64,000 nt of DNA from Isoetes taiwanensis. Taxonomy: Eukaryota > Streptophyta > Lycopodiopsida > Isoetales > Isoetaceae. This document shows, one piece after another, positions 23,856-40,435 of the stretch. Position numbers and translations under genes: made by a program. The notes under the pieces were generated by a model that worked only from the letters and a program-made list of their open reading frames with translations, searched no databases and had not been told where the DNA came from. Each line of letters begins with the position of its first letter. The stretch's first letter is position 1. The DNA is taken from NCBI GenBank assembly GCA_021234155.1, contig JAJEKV010000097.1, forward strand, positions 3,722,074 to 3,786,073. The letters run 5' to 3'.

Positions 23856-26800
23856 GTGGGAGGACTCCGTATAGTGATCTGGAACATTAACAGGCTGACC
23901 ATAAATAAGGTACTGAGCATGCAGGAAACTCTGGATCAAACGGATGTAATCTGTTTTGTGGAAACAAAAGAACACGATCTATTTGCTTTACCAGACATTG
24001 ATGGTTTTGAGTTAATATATTCAGTTAAAAATAAGAGAATTAGAGACACAGATATGGGAAATGGCGGGATTGCTTGCTTTATCAGACCAAAATTTAAAGA
24101 TATTGTTCAAGGAGTTCGAAAAGATGTAAACAATCAATTCTTATGGCTAGAAATAATAGGATGCCAAGATCGGCATTACTTAGCTGTATGTTACTTTGCC
24201 CCTAAGCACAAACAAGCATATAAAGATAGTGGTGCCAGCAGTGAAGATATATTCTTCGGATTAGAGCAAGACATTATGAAATTTCAGCAACAAGGGAATG
24301 TAATACTCACAGGAGATTTCAATGCCAGAACAGGGAACTTACAAGCCACAGCTTACACTGGGGATAAAAATCCATTATGGCTAGAGCCCATGGACGAAAC
24401 GGAGCAGCATAGATGTGGTCGCAGCAGGGAATCCAATGACTTGGTGATCACTAAGACAGGGAGGCAGTTTTTGAATATGTGTAGCAGCGCAAATCTTGTG
24501 ATATGCAATGGGATAAGCAAATTTGCAGACACGAATAAGAACACATGCAGAATGAGAAGCACAGTAGACTATCTTGTTATGTCAGAAGCATCTCTGAGTT
24601 CACTCACAAGCTTTACAATAGGTGACGAAGCAATAGAATCAGATCATTGCCAATTGGCTTTTAGTCTACAAGTAAATGTGCCCGCTATGCATTCACATAA
24701 GCATAAGGATAAGCAACAGGGTTATTATATGAAGCCATACCTGCAAACACAGTACAAAAGCTGCGTCAAAAATAAGCTGGCCAATATTCACAAAGTAGAT
24801 AGACTGCATGAAGTAAACCAGAAGCTAACAATGGCATTGGATGGAGCTGCCCGTGAGGTTTTCACCGCCATTAGAGCACAAAAAGGAATGCCGTGCAAAG
24901 CATGGTTTGATTCTGAGTGCCGCATAGCAAAAAAACGCTGGAAACAGAGTGATCCAGAACATAAAGAGCAGACAAAGCACTTGTATAAACAAACTGTAAG
25001 GAGGAAGAAGAGGTGTTACATGCGAAAACGCCAACTCATGCTATGCCAGCGGTACCTAGATGAGCCAAAACTGTTTTGGCAAGGGCTTAAACAGAAAAAA
25101 CATGTTGACATCCCCTTAGAAGCCTTGGATTTATGGAAATATGTGCATCAGTTGTACCACAACGAAGACACAGCAAATAATGAAGTCCATATCAGATCTG
25201 ATCTGAAAATTACAGAGGAAGAAGTAGACGAAGGCATAGCAGCACTAGCAAATGGCAAAGCTCCGGATCTTTGGGGTCTGCGAGCAGAACATTTGAAGTG
25301 GGCAGGGTCTGATATACATCCCATCATAGTAGACATGTTTAATAGAGCAGTAGAACAGGGATTTCCAGATGAATGGTGCAAAAACAGAGTTGTACCAATA
25401 CATAAAGGAGGATCAAAGCATGAAGTAAGCAACTACCGAACAATTCTGGTGAGTAGTCTTTTTGCAAAACTATTTTCCACTATATTAGAGAAAAGATTGA
25501 GTGCTTGGGCAGAATTTAATAAAAAAAGAGCGGAGTCTCAAGCTGGTTTTCAGGCAGGCAGATCCACGCTAGATCATTTGCTAACGTTAAAAGCTATATG
25601 TGATAAGGTAAAAGGCTCAAAAAAACCAGTGTATATGGCTTTTGTAGACTTCAAGAAAGCTTTCGATAAGGTTCCTCGGGACCAATTATGGAGAAGATTA
25701 GAGATACTGAATGTTCCTCTTGAGTTAAGAAATGCAGTCAAAGTATTATATGAAAAAGTGTTGGTATATTTATCTCATCCGTTTGCATTGGAAGGTGCAG
25801 AAGGAATTGAGAGCAACATCGGGGTAAAACAAGGATGTCCTTTGTCTCCGACACTATTCGGTATCTTTATTGATAGTTTAGAGAAGTGGCTGCATGATCA
25901 TTGTCCAGAAGGTATGGAGTTACATGGATATGTGGTGCAATTGCTGATGTATGCAGATGATGTCATTATTCTGGCGAGATCAAAAGAGCACATGCAGAAA
26001 CATTTGGATAACTTGGCCGAGTTCTGTGAACAAACAAAAATGCAGGTAAACTTGGAAAAGACAAATGTGATGACAGTAGGGGCTTTAAGACAAGCTGATT
26101 TCAGTTTTAGGGGCAGCCCGATAAATACATGCGAATCATATAAGTACCTAGGTCTCATCTTTAGCAGAAACCATAGCTGGCATGCTTGTATCTCACAGAG
26201 GATAGAAGGGGGGCAGAAAGCGTTGTACGCGTTGCAAAGCATGTGTAGGAGATCGCATCTTTGGTCATGGCAACTTAAGGTACAACTATTTCATGCTTTG
26301 GTACAAAGTGTAGTGCTATATGGTTGTGAAATATGGGGACCTAGTCTTCCTCAATGTCTGTGGGATGATCTTGAGCAAGTACTCAAGAAGTTTCTGCGCC
26401 TGGAGCTAGGTGTTAAGGCTCAAACGCCATATCCTATGATGCTTACAGAATGCGGGCTATTGCCTCTAGAAGGGGAAGCCCTTATTAAATGTATTTCTTA
26501 CATCAAGAAGGTGCTTATAATGGATAATGATCGGATTGCATATAAAGCCTTAATATCAAGCCGAGATAAAGGGATACTTTTTGATGTGAAGAAATGGTTA
26601 AGTAAATGGGGAATATCTTGGGAGGAAGTAGCTCGATTAGATTCAGACTTAAGGGAATGGCTATCGGATAGAATCCACAGGAAACTATGGGCCCAACCAA
26701 TGACAAAGATGATATTATACAGATTACAGTTCAATCCCAATTTGGAACCAGCATTACATCTACAGGAGAACATATCCATCCAGAAGCGACATGCTATTTG

Positions 26801-27164
26801 TAGGATGCGTTTAAGTTCACACCATTTGGGGATTGAAGTAGGGAGATGGGGGCATATTATCCCAAGGGATCAAAGATACTGTAAAGTTTGCAATACCGAC
26901 CAGGTAGAAGACGAGGATCATGCACTACTTAGGTGTCAGTCATATGTGAGCATTAGAGAAAAATATGACATATCCCATGAGGATCTCCAATCACTATTCA
27001 CCTTGGATGGGGACACTTTAGGGAAGTATGTGATTGAACTTCTCAAATATCGGGATTCCTGCCTAGATGAGAAACACATAGAAGATGTAGAAGATATTTG
27101 GAGTGAGAGTGATGAGCTAGATGAGGACTCTGAGACTCATCTACTCTTTTATAACATAATTTGA
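23856..27164 (+). CDS. LINE ORF2: APE-type endonuclease and reverse transcriptase
   Basis: About 1,100 residues. APE-type endonuclease: IVIWNINRL (about 6-14), CFVETKEH with Glu near 36, ILTGDFNARTG, STVDYLV and ESDHCQL. Linker CKAWFDSECR. Reverse transcriptase: NRVVPIHKGG, ESQAGFQAGRSTLDHL, FVDFKKAFDKVPR, GVKQGCPLSPTLFGIFIDSL and the catalytic YADD near residue 698, then VNLEKTNVMTVG. C-terminal MRLSSHHLGIEVGRWGHI and a knuckle CKVC...H-x4-C (CKVCNTDQVEDEDHALLRC). It nicks target DNA and copies the LINE RNA in place. The listed start is a GTG because no AUG occurs between the ORF1 UAG (23847) and the first endonuclease motif; the first AUG (about 23919) would remove IVIWNIN. Readthrough of UAG or a non-AUG start is therefore required. 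Confidence 0.92.
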   Translation: MGGLRIVIWNINRLTINKVLSMQETLDQTDVICFVETKEHDLFALPDIDGFELIYSVKNKRIRDTDMGNGGIACFIRPKFKDIVQGVRKDVNNQFLWLEIIGCQDRHYLAVCYFAPKHKQAYKDSGASSEDIFFGLEQDIMKFQQQGNVILTGDFNARTGNLQATAYTGDKNPLWLEPMDETEQHRCGRSRESNDLVITKTGRQFLNMCSSANLVICNGISKFADTNKNTCRMRSTVDYLVMSEASLSSLTSFTIGDEAIESDHCQLAFSLQVNVPAMHSHKHKDKQQGYYMKPYLQTQYKSCVKNKLANIHKVDRLHEVNQKLTMALDGAAREVFTAIRAQKGMPCKAWFDSECRIAKKRWKQSDPEHKEQTKHLYKQTVRRKKRCYMRKRQLMLCQRYLDEPKLFWQGLKQKKHVDIPLEALDLWKYVHQLYHNEDTANNEVHIRSDLKITEEEVDEGIAALANGKAPDLWGLRAEHLKWAGSDIHPIIVDMFNRAVEQGFPDEWCKNRVVPIHKGGSKHEVSNYRTILVSSLFAKLFSTILEKRLSAWAEFNKKRAESQAGFQAGRSTLDHLLTLKAICDKVKGSKKPVYMAFVDFKKAFDKVPRDQLWRRLEILNVPLELRNAVKVLYEKVLVYLSHPFALEGAEGIESNIGVKQGCPLSPTLFGIFIDSLEKWLHDHCPEGMELHGYVVQLLMYADDVIILARSKEHMQKHLDNLAEFCEQTKMQVNLEKTNVMTVGALRQADFSFRGSPINTCESYKYLGLIFSRNHSWHACISQRIEGGQKALYALQSMCRRSHLWSWQLKVQLFHALVQSVVLYGCEIWGPSLPQCLWDDLEQVLKKFLRLELGVKAQTPYPMMLTECGLLPLEGEALIKCISYIKKVLIMDNDRIAYKALISSRDKGILFDVKKWLSKWGISWEEVARLDSDLREWLSDRIHRKLWAQPMTKMILYRLQFNPNLEPALHLQENISIQKRHAICRMRLSSHHLGIEVGRWGHIIPRDQRYCKVCNTDQVEDEDHALLRCQSYVSIREKYDISHEDLQSLFTLDGDTLGKYVIELLKYRDSCLDEKHIEDVEDIWSESDELDEDSETHLLFYNII

Positions 27165-27195
27165 TGATTGCTGTCTAATAGGTCTTTGAGGCTTT

Positions 27196-32131
<4,936 letters not shown>

Positions 32132-33297
32132 AATGAAATGTTGTATTTAATACTGCTGACCACCGTGTCTATGAGACGTTCAAATATGTACACTCAACAT
32201 TATAGAACATGTCTTCTAATGCATCCTCTGACATAAATGCATTAGACTCTCCCCATCCCTCATCAATTACAACATTATCTTCTTTATCACGTAATCATTG
32301 TTCTCTCTGTGATAATACCTCTTTCAGATACTTCCCAACTTGTGTGCCCCGGGTAAGTTAAAAAAATTCCAGCAGTGAGTTTGAATGAATGTCGTGCTTG
32401 TGGCGAGCCCCACTGTATGACAGACATCTTATGATCACATGCGCTTCATCTTCAACTTCCTGCATATCACATAACTTGCACAACCTCAACTCATGTGGAA
32501 TATCACTCCAGCGCCCTACCTCAACACCCAATCTATGCGAGCTAAGCCGCATCCTGCTTATCATGTGCCTCGTTTTTAAAGATACACATACTTGGCCTCC
32601 TGAAGTGCAGGATTCATATATTTTCTGTAGAATTCCTTTTTTGTTTCTGGAACCCTCCAGTTTCTTCTAATGAGATGCTGATGTACCCATTCCCAAATAT
32701 TCGATCTATTCTCTTGCAGGCAATGAATATCTAAACTCCATTTCCTCGTCCATTCTACAATGTCTGCATACCAACCCTTATCCCTTGTCTCCTCCAATGC
32801 ACGTCTCGGTAAGCTTTCTTCTGCCATATCAAATTGCACCTTACAGAGATATATGAGCATCCTGCATAAAGCTTTAGCCTCCATAGGCATCATACCACGT
32901 TCCACAAGCAACATGTCATATGGGGTTTGTGCCTTAGTTCCCATTTCAGTTCTCAAGAATTGTTTCTGTACTTTCTCAATTTTTTTGCAATCTGCAGACA
33001 GACCTGGACCCCATACCTCACATCCGTATAATAGAACTGGTTGTACCAAGACACGAAACAAAGTCTATGCTTTTCCACCTTTACGCTACATACTGTATAG
33101 TGCTTTGAGCCCCCCATTTACTCTATGTTCAACAGCAAGATTCCAACTAGGCCCTTTGTCCACATGTATCCCCAAATATTTATACAAGGTTACAATCTCC
33201 ACAGGCTCCTCTTTAAAATAAAATTTAAGATGTTCTACTTTATTGGCTCCGAAAACCATCATCTTAGTCTTTGTCATATTTCACCCGCATACCTTTC

Positions 33298-34935
33298 TGT
33301 GACGTTCCAGGGGAATATACGCTATGAATACGTATATTCCTGGACCCGTCACTATACAAGCCTATCTTCATAGCCTTGTATACCATAGATTGTGGCACTA
33401 GGGGGCATGACTAAGTTATTCATATAACTTAGCCAACCTTAGGTTAAGACCATTTTCCACGTGGCCTTAACCTATTGGGCAACCGCCACACCCAGACTCA
33501 CCCGATTGGTGCCACGTGGCATCTTAGGTGGACCCTAACTTATATAGGTCGGAACCCTAACCCTAGGCCTCTTTTCCACCCTAGCACCCGTAGACTCATC
33601 TACTGTTTGAAACCCCTGTTTGAACATCGTTTGCTTGTGGCATAGACTGGTGCGGCGGCCCAGGTAGACTCGTTCTTGGGCAAGAGCAGCATCACGTGAG
33701 TCGAAGACCATGGAGGCACACGGATGGGGAGGGAAAGCATCGAGCGGTATGTAGGGTAGTAGTTGTGATAGCTCATCCGAATTAGCATTCCGGATGTGCT
33801 AGTATCTTGTATCTAGAGTAGAGCCATCCTAGAACATTATTCAACATCTTGAACCCTAATCAATGAACCCTAACCATTAGTTAGATTGTATGATTAGGTT
33901 AAGATGTTCTTTTATGATCATTCTTAGGATATGATGATTATGTGATGTTGGTTGATCATGTTGCTCCTCTTGTATGGGGAAGGGGGTAGAGACCTAGGGC
34001 CATATGTAGTATGCTCCTAGAGTAGATCCCTTTAGTTCCTATTAGATGCGACACATGCATAGGAGCCCACCCGGCTATTGAGGCTATGGCGTGACTCGGC
34101 CACCACATAGCGGGCTAGAGGGAAAGTGGAGGGAGGATCCCCGCCGAAGTGGGGGCTTCGGGGATCCCATAGTGGGCTAGGCTTATGGTGGGTCACTTAG
34201 GTGTGGGCGGGCATGGGTCCGACACCTCACAGGGCAATGGTGTTGCCACCTCTCCCGAGAGCTGCAAGTGTTGGCTTGGCTCGTTTTTGGGAGGTTAAGT
34301 GGGTCAGATGCGTGTGTGTGATTCGATTCTCTAGCATCCACAGGAACCTCTAGACCACAGGAAGGGAGATGCAACCCTTCACCCTCATCCGGACAGGGGA
34401 GATGCAACTGGAGTAGTCCCGATGGGTGATGCCATGGGATTAGCGTTATCCGGGAAGGCTAGAGTCATGCCCGAGCCTGATTTAGCCCATCGCAAAGTAT
34501 GCAATGAGGAGGGCGGATGGAGTGGTCAACCCTAGCCATTGTCTATAGCCCGGCCAGCCATTGTTATGACTTCGGTGCACGCTCTATCTTGAGGCCTAGC
34601 CGGTCCGGTCCACCCTCCTTATGAGTGAACCCATGGGTAGGAGCTCTTATGTTTTATGGCATAGGATTATCTTCTTTGCAGTTGTGGATATGTGATGGAC
34701 TACCCTTCGAGGTAGTATGTTGTATTGTTATTGCTAGTTCTGACGTTGTTTATGCTTCCGCTGTGATAGGAGCCCATAGGGGAGGGGCGCGCAAGACACC
34801 TTCGTGTCCCCTGCCCGCACTAGGATTCTCTCAGAGTGCGGGTTAGACGGAGGGCCCATGCGGTTGATGGACCGGATGGGGGATTTCCTGCCGAGTGTAC
34901 GGCCGGGCGCCGTACATTTAGCAGGGAGCGTCACA
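33298..34935 (+). mobile_element. Solo LTR with perfect 5-bp target duplication
   Basis: Begins TGTGACGTTCC and ends GGAGCGTCACA, flanked on both sides by CTTTC (33293-33297 and 34936-34940). 1,638 bp with no internal coding region, so this is one LTR left after recombination between the two LTRs of a retrotransposon. A TATA-like TATATA (33541-33546) and two CACGTG G-boxes upstream of it (33458-33463, 33513-33518) suggest the U3 promoter and plus orientation. It splits the LINE between MRV and FCDQKG codons. Confidence 0.88.
33458..33546 (+). promoter_or_regulatory. LTR promoter: two G-boxes and a TATA box
   Basis: CACGTG at 33458-33463 and again within GCCACGTGGC at 33511-33520, followed by TATATA at 33541-33546. 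G-boxes bind plant bZIP/bHLH factors, so the parent element may have been light- or stress-responsive; that is inference. Confidence 0.5.
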
Positions 34936-34972
34936 CTTTCTGATCACAGAAGTAGGCCAAAGCATCTAAGTG

Positions 34973-36900
34973 CACAAGGCACCCAAAAATTTAAGCAATA
35001 TCATAAACCACTTAAAAAACACTATAGATGTGGTTTTTTATGCTAGAAAAATCATTCTTAATAAAAACCACATAAGATAGTGGTTTTCTTAACTAGTACA
35101 TGGTTATTCATGTCGATTTTTTGTTATAGCATGGTTTATTAAAACCCATATTAGTTTAGTACATGGTTTCTAACATCAACGGTGGTAATTCATGCTGGTT
35201 TTCAAATGTAGTAGGATTTATGAAATTGATTATGTGGTTTCTAACATCAACGGTGGTAATTCATGTTGGTTTTCTAACGTAGTAGGGTTTATGAAATCGA
35301 TTATGATTTGTAGCACGGTTGTGCAACACCACTGTAAATATGGCAATGGTTGTTTATGTTGGTTTTCTATTGTCACAAAGTTGAAGTGGTTTATGACGTG
35401 GTTTTTTATACCAATTTAAATGCCATGGTGGTTATTTATGCTAGTTCTCTATTAAAACAACGCATGTCATAAAATGGTTGTGATTTGTAGCATAGCGTTT
35501 CATCATACGGAACAAAATTTTTTTTTTCTCATAATTAACCACTATAGATATGGTCTTTTGTAATTTTTCTTTTCCTCTTTTGAAGCACTCATATTTATCA
35601 AATATCAAACAAACCAATATATGAGAAAAAACAAAGGTGTCTTTTGTAATTTGTCCTTACTTGGTCTTTTGTAAATTGTTTTGCATCTTAAAACCCAACA
35701 TAAAATAATGGTTTTCTAATGGTCTTTGAAGGATGGGGATTATTCTCGAAGTCGAACATTACCGTGGAAGTTCTCCAATCATTCAATTCAATTCAATTCA
35801 ATTTTAAAATGGTCATGTTAAATCCTTTGGATGAAACAACTTTACGAAATTCAAATTGAAGTTAACAACATAAAGAACAAAATTACTGCAATGAGGGCTC
35901 CTCTATTCTCTTCCCATTTTTACTAGACTTGACATTTAATGGTTTTTATTAAAGGGTCTTTAATATCAGTATGAAAGGGCAAACAAGAATGTGACATGAA
36001 ACTAGTGGTCTTTTTGCCATAGACCAGAGGAGACTATGTATGCATCATATGTAATTCAATGGGGCAAGAGTGACATTTTACATGCATGCATGCGCATTTA
36101 TTTGGTCTGACTTGCTTTGACAAGACTGGCACAAACATTTCTCTTCAACGACCTGATTCTCTTCACCAACTCACTCACTAGTTCTAAAATTTGTGTGAAG
36201 TTTACAGACCCTGAAGGTTTTCTTAGAAATTCAAAACAATGGAAAGTTGAGATTGTCATTTTCCCAGCTCAAGCATTGCTTTTTAAAATCTTAAACCTCT
36301 AAGTCATGGTTGTGATTGCGACTACTATTAATCCATGGTTGCATATTTCACATGCGAAAAGATGTCGTACTATGCTTAATAATAGAGTGGTCCCGGGGAC
36401 CATTCCTGATCCGTGGATTAGAATTGGTCCAGTTGACCCGCTGCCACTTAAACCAATATATCTGAGAATAGAAGCTTCAATTTCGCAATATATCGCCACC
36501 ATATCAATCTTTACTTGGTTCTTAATGACTGAGAGAATTTCAAGACCAATGAACTCACCTATATGTTATAGTGATTGTTCAAATATTAGAGAATTTGACT
36601 GTTTTTGCAATGACCCAAAACTGTATTCTTGGATTTTCCTAGCATAAACAGGCCTAAACGTTGCTAAAATTGGAAGTATTTGTCTATTTTTTATATAACA
36701 CATTGATTTGTATGTTTTCAGCTCTGGGTTGCTATCATCTAACATCCGTGGAAGCCGCCAAACCATATTTTAGCTGCTTGCGGTTTAAGAATTATTTCTC
36801 TCTTATTATTACAAGGGTTGGCTTAATTCTGGTGGCCATGAGTTCTTAACTATATGAAGTGCAATCTCATGTTTTTTTGGAGTGTTCATAAGTTATATCA
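34973..36900. mobile_element. TIR element related to the one at 43653 (right end unclear)
   Basis: Starts CACAAGGCACCCAAAAAT, matching the terminus at 43653 (CACAAGGCCCCCAAAAAA), inside the LINE just before HLDAL. From 34990 to 35560 it carries many short AAACCACTAT / ATAGTGGTTT units in both orientations, typical of subterminal repeats. The LINE resumes near 36946. I could not find the matching right terminus; it is deleted or diverged, and 36946-36900 shows a small CTTTTATCGCGCT duplication. No transposase seen; (ATTCA)n lies at 35782-35805. Confidence 0.55.
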
Positions 36901-39204
36901 GCTTCAAATTCAAATAGAGAATTTCATATACAGCGCGATAAAAGCCTGCAATAGAGCGCGATAAAAGAACCACATCATCAGCATAAAGGAGCGATAAAAC
37001 CACATAACCAAATAAAGGGGTTCCATCCCCACCATATTCGCCATCCAAACTTCTAGTTGGTCTATGAACAGACCAAACAGGGTGGGTGACAAAGGACACC
37101 CTTGCTTAACCCCAATATTGCTCTCCATTAACTCTGTGCACTCCTGTATGTAGAGGAATGATAATTGAACTAAAACTTTCTCATAAAGTATTCTTACTGG
37201 TTGTCTAAGCTCAATTGGCACCTCTAGGGTTTCCATTCTCTGCCATAAATAATGGCAAGATATTGTGTCAAATGCCTTAGCATAATCAACAAAACATGCA
37301 TAAAGTGATTTTTTCTTCCCTTTGACACAATCAATCATAGCACGTAAGGCAACTAAATGATCCACTGTGGATTTTTTAAGCCTAAAACCTGCTTGCCCAA
37401 TGGCCCTGATATTATGTTCCTCTGACCAAGCACTCAATTTGCAGTTCAGCATAGTACCAAACAGCTTAGCATACAAGCTACTTCATAATTCCTTGGATCA
37501 CCTTCATCTCCCGACTTATGAAATGGAACCACTTTATTCAATTGCCAAGTGTGTGGAAATCCCTTATGCAATACAGTATTAAGTAAAGATAACAAGGCTA
37601 TATGTACCGATTTACCTGCCCATTTGAACATATTGCATCAGCAGCTTTCCCATTTGCAAGGTTGCTTAAACCTTCTTCCAAAATTCTCCAAAGTGAAGCA
37701 CAATCGATCATCCTGCAAATATTCCACACCGCTGGTTTCATTAATATCTGGCATATGATAAAGTTCATGTACTTGGCAGAGCAGGGCTGCTGGATCCAAA
37801 TGAATATCATGTGGCATTCTAGTTTTCAACTTTTTGGTTGGGGTTTACGATAAGGTCCGCAACCAAGTCTTTCTGTCTTTGGAAGTCATGGCTTTTCTTT
37901 TTTGACTTGGTTAATGCCACATACTCTTTTCTAAGCCTCCGTCTATCTTCCCCTTTTGTTTTTTTATATTCTACTCGCTTTGCTTTACATGGTGCATCAA
38001 ACCAGCCATTACATGGCAATCCTTTCAATTTCTTGCGTGAGACAAAGCAATCGACAGCAGCATCTAGTACCAGGTTTGCTAATTCTTTACTCAAATTTTC
38101 AGTATCACTGGGCCAAATGTTTTCAGATGCCTTTTCTTCACATTTTTTCATTTATTTATCTGTCTTGCGAAAGTCCATATGTATCCTTGACTTCATGATG
38201 CTAGTTTCCTGGATTGGCTTATATTTACATGTATGTAACACAACTATTATCGGAGCGTGATCAAAACTTTTCTCCGTCTCTTCCCCTACGGCATCTGGTC
38301 TACAAATTGCGGTTTAACAAGAACAAGATCCACAACACTAGCATTTCTACATGTACACCTATCCGTGTCAGGAAACATCTGTGTACCATTATATATTACT
38401 AAATCCAGACCACTACACATATTGAGGACGTGATTACCTTGAGGTGTAGGCCACCTTATTCTGTCTGCAGTAGCCCTATTCCAACCATTTTGGCCCAATT
38501 CCGTGTCATCAAGCATTTCAACCCATATAGGGTCTCCCTCCATACTAGCTATAGCTGCCTGCTTATTAGCGATTTGCCCATTAAAATCTCCCAACAGAAG
38601 AACATCACTTGCTAGCATTAAGGAAAGCACATCCTGCTCCAAATTAAAAAAGGGATCATCTCTGTGTAGATGCTCTGTATTATAAACTGAAGATTCTTTC
38701 GGCGGAAAGTAACAACCTGCGACAAAAATCTTCCATTTCTGGCCAAGCATTTCAATCCAAATGTGTTGCATTGAACCCATACCTGTCACTAGTTTTATCA
38801 AATGTCTCATATTTGTTCTGACATAACATGCTATTCCACCATGACCCTTTAAACGCCATCCTTTATTATATCAAACAGAGTGTAGCAAAACAAAGCCATG
38901 AATATCCAGTAAACTTTTTTCCTCGTTCTTACAAATTTCTAAGAAGAATAGAACATCTACATTTTCAAATAATTCACCCATTACATCTACTTTATACTGG
39001 CTAAGACTATTAATGTTCCAGCGTGTTATTCTGGTGGTCTCAAATACCTATGTGTCCATTTGGTTTTCTACCACAACTTTGCCGCGCTTCCAGAATGCTT
39101 TTTTCCCCATTTGCATTGCGTCCTTGAGTACCTGTAATTGAGTTTTGTATTCTTGTAGCTGGGTTTTTGTAAGGTCGTCATTGATCCAAATTTTCTTCCC
39201 TTTG

Positions 39205-39243
39205 AGCATGGATTCTCCGTGGACGCTAAAAAGCTATTCTATG
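39205..39243 (+). mobile_element. Tail-only LINE insertion inside ORF1
   Basis: TCTCCGTGGACGCTAAAAAG followed by CTATTCTATGCTATTC is the last part of the hairpin plus (CTATT)n tail of the family seen at 41003-41067. It interrupts the ORF1 RRM region of the minus-strand LINE between VLKR and MLKGKK codons. Possible ATTCT direct repeats flank it. Only about 40 bp was inserted. Confidence 0.6.
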
Positions 39244-40387
39244 CTATTCTTTTCAATACATTAAATTTATCCTCTCGTGAGTGAAACTTAACAATAATGT
39301 GTCTGTCTCTGCCATTCTGCTTACCAATACGAAATGCATTTGTAATGCATGTATCCATTAGCTCAAGATCATTCTCACAGAAAGCTTGTACAATTTCTTT
39401 GGTTCTTTCTTTAGTTTGCTCCGGTATTCCAACTATGCGAATGTTCAAAGCTTTTTCTTTTCTTTCTTGCTCCTCCATAAAAGATGCTAACTAGTTTTGA
39501 ATGTCTGATACATTTTTAATTATGGTTTTCTGATTCTGTATCACTATCATTATCTCCTCTCATAACATCCTGCTTGAAAATTTCCAGTTCTGTTTGAATA
39601 CCCTGTTTAAATTGCTCCAGCTCTGCCATCAGCTTGCTTTGACATTTCTCTATTTCTGATTGTACATGGGCAAGCAAGAAAGATTTGAGATCACTGACCA
39701 TATTTTGGATAGAAGTTTCCATTGATATTTTCGTGGCCAAGGTCGAAACTTCCATTGCTGCCCGCATTTGCCCAACTGCATCCAATAAGTCCTGTTTGGT
39801 GATCCCAGCATCTCCCAGAGTATCGAGATCTGATTCAGTTGCCATAGGATTGTTTTTGTTAGCCCTGATTATAGAGTTTTGCCCAAAAACAGTCGAAATG
39901 TTCCCTGTTTTGCCAGATCTTATCACAACAGAAGTTTCTATATGGATTTTAGTTTGCCCTATTGTCACTATATTGTCATTTTCGACCACCAAATCCTCTG
40001 TTTCAGTAGAGTTTTTGTCATTTTCGGATCCCAAATCCCCTGTTTCTGCAAATTCGACTATCAAATCCTCTGTTACTGTCAGTTTCGGCTCGCTAGATCC
40101 TTTTTTCTTCTGCCCAGCAGCAGCATCGACACCATCAATGTCATTTTCGGGCCCCAAATCCCCTGTGTCTGCAGATTCGGCTATCAAATCCTCTGTTACT
40201 ATCAGTTTCGGCTCTTCTTCTGCCCGGCAGCAGCATCGACACCATCAATATCCTTTTTCAATGACTTCTTCTTGTTTATATCAACGACATCAGCATCAAC
40301 AGGCTCAAGAATCGTGGCCGAACTGGAACTGGGACTGGCTGTGCCAGTTTTGGAGCATTTTTTAGTCGCCCTAGTTGCACCCATATT

Positions 40388-40435
40388 GGGGGGAGGGAGG
40401 GAGGGAGGGAGGGAGGGAGGGAGAGAGAGAGAGAG
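40388..40435. repeat. (GGGA)8(GA)7 array between LINE copies
   Basis: Compound array whose left edge lies within a few bases of the ORF1 ATG at 40384 and whose right edge is the 3' tail of the LINE at 40436. One minus-strand frame is open from that LINE's 3' UTR through the array into ORF1. Confidence 0.9.

Larger units (their letters stand above)
23121..27195 (+). mobile_element. Full-length LINE with both reading frames open
   Basis: The only copy with ORF1 (23145-23849) and ORF2 (to 27164) uninterrupted apart from one UAG between them. Little 5' leader separates ATG 23145 from the A-run and CT/AT array. The 3' UTR begins TGATTGCTGTCTAATAGGTC and is cut off near 27195, where the 3' part of an opposing LINE begins, so the usual hairpin and tail are lost. 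It is the best candidate here for a recently mobile master-type copy. Confidence 0.9.

Noticed and set aside
33550-33900. AACCCTAACCCTA words as telomere-like repeats
   Set aside because: Only two or three scattered copies inside the solo LTR; no array.
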